Origin: Adenanthera pavonina
Taxonomy: Eukaryota; Streptophyta; Magnoliopsida; Fabales; Fabaceae
NCBI GenBank assembly: GCA_026686845.1
Contig: JAIVEN010000002.1
Span: 39,387,001-39,451,000 of the forward strand
Direction of reading: 5' to 3'
DNA length: 64,000 nt
Positions 58,223-64,000 of this stretch are shown here, piece after piece. The position numbers were made by a program, and so were the translations under genes. Every line of letters begins with the position of its first letter. Within the stretch, counting starts at the first letter, position 1. Below the pieces are notes generated by a model. It had not been told where the DNA came from. It worked only from the letters and a program-made list of their open reading frames with translations, and did not search any database.

Positions 58223-60121
58223 TATTAGATTGGCTAGTCACACAAGAGAGAAGGTGAATTGGGTGTTGAAAAATCTTTACCCTAGTGAAGAATAACCCAA
58301 TGAATCAATATGAGACAAAAAAAATAGGGGCAAACAGAGTATAGTGAGAAGATGAAGCTTGAAGTAGACAAAAAGATCAAAATAGCAGGATTTATATTAG
58401 TTCGGCCCAACCACTTGGCCTATGTCTAGTCCCCAAGCAACCTAGTTGAGATTTTTTCACTATATTTCACAAGTTTGATCTAAGCATATGTAAGGCCACA
58501 TTACATCCAAAGGATATTATACCTTTGAATCTCTCATCACACCCTTACAAGATGTGATTACAATACTTTCTTAGAGTTTCCCTACTCTAAGCAATTTACC
58601 CAAGTAGAAAAGAAGTGTTTGCAGAAGATAAACTCTCACAAAGAGTAAAATAGAAACATTGTAGTTGAAAGAGTCAATTAAGTATGGTAAGAAGGGCTTT
58701 GAATCAATGTGACAACATTTTAGCTCCAGAATACTTAATGTTGTTACCCACCACCTTAAATGTGGTGCTATATATAGATTTCAGGGAAATCTATCCATTA
58801 AAGACATGTAATAGCCATTACTAAGCTTGTTTTACCATTTACCTACTGCATTTAATGAGTATCTAAGCTTAGTAGGACAAGCTAGGCATATTGGTAGAAC
58901 AAGCCAATTAGCCATTAGACACATCCCTTAATGTTGAACCACGTTGTCATGACAAGATATACCCCTTATCAGGAAATTTAGCACTATTCCAAGTCTCAAA
59001 AGCAAAGCTCAAGAACAATTTCATGACAACCTATCACAGTTGCTAGGACAAGTTGTTGACCCAAGGAAACCTAGAAGCTTCCCTAGACATCTAAACTATA
59101 ATGGGTTTTTTTTTTTGAATCAAGCAAGGAAATTTCTCGACATACCAAATTAGCTATTGAAGATGAAAAATCAATGGACGAGATTATAGAACAAGTTTCC
59201 TAAGATGTTACTCCTTCTTATGACAAGCTTAAATCCATCAAAACTGGGTTTTTGAAAATCCACCTTGGTAGGACGAGTTGAGGGTGCTGTTGTGACAAGC
59301 TAGCTGAAGAAGGATTGGGTTGCTTTCTGGAGAGCCATGATTTCATGACAACCTAAGGGGTCTGTCAGGAAATCGAGCTTATCCTGAGAGGCTTCCTTTC
59401 CCTTTCAAAGACTTGTTGTGACAAGCTAATTACTTTTAGACTAAAATCATTTTCTTGTCCTAATATATATTTGGGTAAGGTCTATTCATTATCATGACAA
59501 GCTATAAAATAGTGAACACAACATTGTGAAAACCCACGATTTCATGATAACCTAAGGACCTTGGTAGAATAAGCATTTTACCAAAAGCAAGAGCAAGTCC
59601 GAAACAAGTGGTTGTTAGGAAATCCACCTAAGCTTGATAAAATAAGGTAGTTTTGGTATGAAAACAACTTTAAAAACCATGAACTTGCTGCCAAAACTTT
59701 GAATATTGCCCATTTAAGATTGGAAGTAATAAAAATAGGTAAGTTCAAAGCTTAATCACCATACATCCTAAGAGAAAGAAATAAATACATCATTTTAGCT
59801 TCCATCTTCCCTTAGATTCACTTGATTTCTACAAATCATCTTGCTCCCTTGATATCATCACTTCTTTCAGTTCTTGGAACAACGTCTCTTGAGATAAGCA
59901 CAACATGATAATCTATCTTTTCACTTCTATGCTTACTCTTCTTATTCTTTAGACAACTTACATTGAATATAACACTTCAAGCAAAGTAGTAGCCCAATTC
60001 ACATCATATGATAAGCATTATATAAATAATATAATGAACATTAAATACACATATCATGCAAACTTTTTATTCCATTATTTGATATCATTAAAACTAATCA
60101 TATTGATCACCAGACCTAACA
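58223..60121 (-). repeat. Minus-strand SIRE-like Copia 3' LTR
   Basis: On the minus strand the LTR starts TGTTAGGTCTGGTGATCAAT at 60121, right after a polypurine tract, and ends ...GACTAGCCAATCTAATA at 58223 (TAACA expected, one change). The 1899 bases contain repeated phrases such as TGACAAGCTT and CATGACAACCTA. It interrupts the Copia gag-protease fragment. The 5 bases before it are CAATC; the second duplication was not found. Confidence 0.82.
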
Positions 60122-60400
60122 ATCTCCCCCTTTTTTATGATGGCAAATCAATTATGAAAAATATGGTTGAGGATAAACGCATCAACTAAAGCAACATATT
60201 TTTCATTACGTTCTCTCCCCCTATTTGACATCAACAAAAAGTTTGAAGCATACCATTTCTCCCCCTAATTGAAATGAATGTATCATCTTTCTCCTCTAAT
60301 GTGATGCAAATACAAAGAGGTGTTGGGGCATACTTATGATTTAGACAATTTCTAATGATCCTACTTACTCCGATCAATGCATTGAAAGTCTAAATTTGCT
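60122..60400 (-). repeat. 3' internal end and polypurine tract of the SIRE-like element
   Basis: On the minus strand AAAAAAGGGGGAGAT lies next to the LTR start (60122-60136). Two further GGGGGAGA tracts are seen near 60220 and 60260-60275. Such multiple purine tracts are common before the 3' LTR in this lineage. No env-like coding sequence survives and the element is cut off near 60400. Confidence 0.65.
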
Positions 60401-61745
60401 TCAACATCTTCTCTTTAACTGCTTACTTTAAGCCTCTTTTCCAACTTTTCTACCTTTTTGTCCATCATCATACTATTGGGGTACATTAAATTTCAAGCCA
60501 ATTGGTTATACCTCGCTATATATTCATTGACCAGCTTGTTATTATCCTAGTGGATTCTTATAGATTCTGCATTCGTTGATCAGCCTTATTCTTCAACATA
60601 TTTGTTGCCATTAAAGTCTTTCATTTCTGACATACAACCCATTATCTTGGAAATCTCTTCAGGTTCATAGTCCAGCCCTCAACAATTTGCACGTCAAATT
60701 CACCATCAAAGGATGACGATTAATACATTCTAAATTATGTAACCATATGTCGATGATTGCCTAGTAGCTTGTTCTATAGGAGTTTACTAATCTGCTTGAG
60801 ACTGATGTGGCATAGGCGGAGCATTATAGGCTATAGCTTCTTCCTATTGTCTCTGAGCAATAACTCTCTCCGATAGTTGCTCTTTATAGACCTCTGCTTT
60901 TGATCTAGACCATTGAGGATCATTTGTAGGGAATCTTGGTTGGGGAATAACTTCATTTACTACTACTAAGATTGTTCAAGAAGTTTATTCTTATACTGCT
61001 TATCTTCACTGAACACCTCTTCATGTCTCAACCACTCTTATCTTTCATCTTAATAATCGCAAAGTTTAGATTTTACTTGAAAAATATTGTTCACTACTTC
61101 CATCATCATTTTCCTTTGACCCCTGGTCATCTTACTACTTTAATACTTTGTTGCATTCATACTAAACTTACGGGCTTTTGTATTAACACCGGACTTATCT
61201 TTGCCATTTGATATTTCCATTGGATCCTTCTCTGAATTGTCCTCTAGGACTATCATTGATTATGATTTTGTTTAGCATCAAGTATTGGCTCAACCCATTC
61301 ACTTCCAAGGAACCAACAGTCATGATGCCCTTCAAAGCATTCTTTTACTTCTAACACAATACTCAAGAGATTTAGATCTTAAACTTGTCTTCCAGACCTA
61401 TCCTAATATTCCTTAGGACCACTCTATCGATCATTTGGATTTGGAGTCCTTGGTTTAGTTAGACAGGGCTATCAGTCTTTCCAAATGATTATGCTAACCT
61501 AAGCTTACTTATCATCACTCATGGTTTATTCAAAACTCTTTGCCTTGAGGTGCAATTACTTGCTCTAGTAGGGCTACACTTGAAAGAACCACTATCATTA
61601 AGTCACTTTCTGGCTCAAGCTATCTTGTCCAATTAATGATCACTATGTAGCTATCATTACTGAAAATCATATGAAATCCTACATTTTCCTTCGTAGGATT
61701 CTAATGAGGCTCAGGCCAATTTCCTGCACCTGGATTATTAGTCAT
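60400..61745 (-). pseudogene. Gypsy gag remnant
   Basis: On the minus strand the frame starts MTNNPGAGNWPEPH at 61745. After many stops, the capsid region is seen as EGWTMNLK, LMATNMLKNKADQRMQN and, near 60440-60540, NEYIARYNQLA followed by NLMYPNSMMMDKKVEKLEKR. These follow the order of the retrotransposon gag domain in chromovirus-type Gypsy elements. The reading is heavily broken. It belongs with the primer-binding site and LTR to its right. Confidence 0.72.
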
Positions 61746-62473
61746 TTCTCTTTTCTAACTTATCTTCCTTTCAATTATACATTAGTTTTCCCCTATTGAT
61801 TTTCTTCATAACTATATTTTTTCATTACTATCATTTATTCCTTTCTGGCCTCTTATATTCTTTACTAGAAACGTTTCGCCATTGATATTACTTTATTTCA
61901 TATGTGGATTACTTGTCTTTCTACTCATCATCATGCACCATTACATTTTTTGGCTACTTTCTAGTCAATGGCTTGGTATTCGAGAAAAGTCTTAGGTGAA
62001 CATTTATACCATCTACTAATTAATGATATTTCATATCTTTCTAAAATCATCTTAGGTTAACATGTTTCAAAAAACTATCAGTACTATAGGACTCCATAAT
62101 ATTTCTTGTTCTCTTTAGAGGTCTACCGCAACCTCATAATTGGTCTACTGTGACCATGAGATCTACTATGATCTTTGAGCCATACTAGAATCATCTATAA
62201 TCCTACATCATTTCTTTACTCATAGGACCTAGTTGCGATCTAACTCTGAAAGGATTCAAGACCTAAAAAAAATAAATCTATAAAGCATTCTCAATTAATC
62301 CAGCAACAATCATTGACTATCCTCAGGACTAATCTCTTATGCTACAAAAACATTTTTAGACTAGAGTCTTATGAGGAATAACACTTTACATTAGAAAGGG
62401 GGGAAACTTTGACTTAAAAGTATATTTTTTTACAAAGACTTGCCTAAATCTTTACTTTGAGAGCCTAAACATT
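61746..62473 (-). other. Leader between primer-binding site and gag of the Gypsy element
   Basis: Non-coding on both strands. It lies where the untranslated leader of the minus-strand Gypsy element is expected. Confidence 0.5.
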
Positions 62474-62474
62474 T

Positions 62475-62487
62475 GGCTCTAATACAA
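62475..62487 (-). promoter_or_regulatory. Primer-binding site of the Gypsy element
   Basis: On the minus strand TTGTATTAGAGCC resembles TGGTATCAGAGCC, the initiator Met tRNA complement, and lies a few bases after the LTR end GATGTTACA. It sets the orientation of the element: LTR to the right, coding region to the left. Confidence 0.75.
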
Positions 62488-62493
62488 AAAAAA

Positions 62494-64000
62494 TGTAACA
62501 TCATAACTTATAACCACATTACCCATGTTTTTGACCTTATTATGGCCCAATGATCATGTTTAGAAGTTTGAATCACTTAAGGGACTAAAATAGAAAAATT
62601 TAATTTTTTGAAGTGCTATTCATTTGGTAAGTCCCTTTTACTAATTGAACTTTAAAAAATCATAATTAATTCTATGAAAATCATGTCAAGGTGATTCAAG
62701 TCTCTAAAAATAGCTTAAATCATTATCTATATGGAAAAAAAAATAAGAAATAGAATATTGGCTAGACCAATTTATACAATTAAATGCATGAAAATTACTA
62801 TACATTTGGTCATTTTTCACCTTCTCAGGATTTCAGCCATAACTTTAAGAATTCATATCTCATTCTATCATGAGCCAACTCATGAATTATTTATGTCCTA
62901 TGAAAGCCCTAAATATCTATTTTCTAGATATATTTTATTCAATTTGTACAGGGCATAGCATTAACTTGAACTATTAAAGGTCAAAACATTACTTTTATTG
63001 GAACAATTCTAGGAAAACTTATATATCTTTTATTATATAGGTTCAATTACTTCCAAACCAGTTGCATCTTAAACTTAACTCATATACCTTTCCATATATA
63101 CAAATTATTGAATTTTTTTAGCTTTGTACAATTTTATATTTCCTTTTGAAATTTCCAATGTTCATGGTGAATATTCTAACTTTTCCTATAATATCCAGTT
63201 TTGACCCCTAAATTCAGAAATTTAGTATAAATCACATACTTATCTAATTTAAGTGTTCTTTAACTCCATGGAAAGATAATTTCATCTACATTTAGAACAT
63301 ATATAACACTTAAACTAATTGCCCTATTTTGAATAGAGTTCCCCTATTCCAATTCCTACTAGTCATTTTGGGTTAAATTATGCCATATCTTGCCTAATAT
63401 ACCTCATAATATAACACATCATCATTCATTGCTCCAAATCCATACATAACATTACCTATAGGGTTCATGGAAGTATAACCTTGTAAAATTACAGATTCAT
63501 TACACTTTACATGATCTTATACAATTTTCCAAATTGACACTTTATAATTGTCACATTTGGTACAATCTCATGCCTCTCTTCAATTCCACTAGCCTTGCCT
63601 TGAGCTTTGGTATAACATGACCCTATCATGGTTAGTATTGGGGAATGATGAGATTCATGAATCTTAGTAGTTACCACCAATCAAACAAACATATCATCAC
63701 ATATTGCAAGCATACATCATCAAATCATCATTCAATCATTTAAAATCATTCATGCTCAAACATTTTGTATAAAATTGGGCAGAGTTTCTCCTTGTATTTT
63801 GGACATCATGAGGTTTCAGAAACCCCTCAAACAACTTAGCCAATGTCAACAAATCATCACAAAACAACATTACAAATATTTGGCATAACATCAAAACCAT
63901 TGCAAACTATATGACAATATAATGCAAGATTAGGTTAGTGAACTACCTTTTAGCTTTCTAATGTTCTTCAAACTTTATAGACTCTTTCTTTGGCCTTCCA
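62494..64000 (-). repeat. 5' LTR of the minus-strand Gypsy element (partial)
   Basis: The LTR ends on the minus strand with ATGATGTTACA at 62494 and runs past 64000. It is homologous, inverted, to about 6230-9057 without the CACTA-like element. Shared landmarks include CCCCAATACTAACCATGATA (6551 and, inverted, ~63625-63645). It keeps the uninterrupted target of the CACTA-like insertion. Confidence 0.85.

Overview
The window is nuclear DNA from a flowering plant, most likely a eudicot. It is AT-rich, the genes have several GT-AG introns and plant-type gene families, and about two thirds of it is layered LTR retrotransposon and DNA transposon sequence. The species cannot be named from the sequence.

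Layout. (1) Positions 1-25164 hold nested transposable elements. The base layer at the left is a decayed Ty1/Copia element of the long-LTR, env-carrying type (SIRE/Maximus-like), running from before position 1 to 14598. It is split by a hAT MITE (1665-2234) and by a solo Gypsy-type LTR (3447-9057). That LTR itself holds a CACTA-like element (6611-8033) and probably one more unresolved insert. From 14599 to 25164 there is a pile of related Gypsy-type LTR pieces in both orientations, with two Copia solo LTRs (17793-19453 and 22204-23862) inserted into them. (2) Positions 25165-47050 are a gene island with four genes: the splicing factor CWC25 (+, 26014-29683), a secreted nepenthesin-like aspartic protease (+, 31630-33635), an unrecognised plant protein (+, 38777-39943) and a WD-repeat protein (-, 41281-46255). 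(3) Positions 47450-52692 are a PIF/Harbinger DNA transposon carrying both expected genes, a transposase and a Myb/SANT-like partner, on the minus strand, with a TAA target duplication. (4) Positions 52696-64000 return to retrotransposon remains: a small Copia LTR with primer-binding site, a Copia gag-protease piece on the plus strand, a minus-strand SIRE-like LTR and 3' internal piece, and a minus-strand Gypsy gag, primer-binding site and LTR that continues past the window.

How it fits together. The four host genes are ordinary and share no evident pathway. The strongest structural results are insertion events that can be proven inside this window: target duplications (AATAAAAC, AATCC, AAT, CTATG, ATTAG/ATTAC, TAA, and a 22-bp LINE duplication), and related LTR copies elsewhere in the window that keep the uninterrupted site. 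I saw no tRNA, rRNA, CRISPR array or clearly novel molecular system. The most unusual coding items are the unassigned 388-residue protein, a probable GC-AG intron in the protease gene and an almost intact Harbinger element stopped by one codon.
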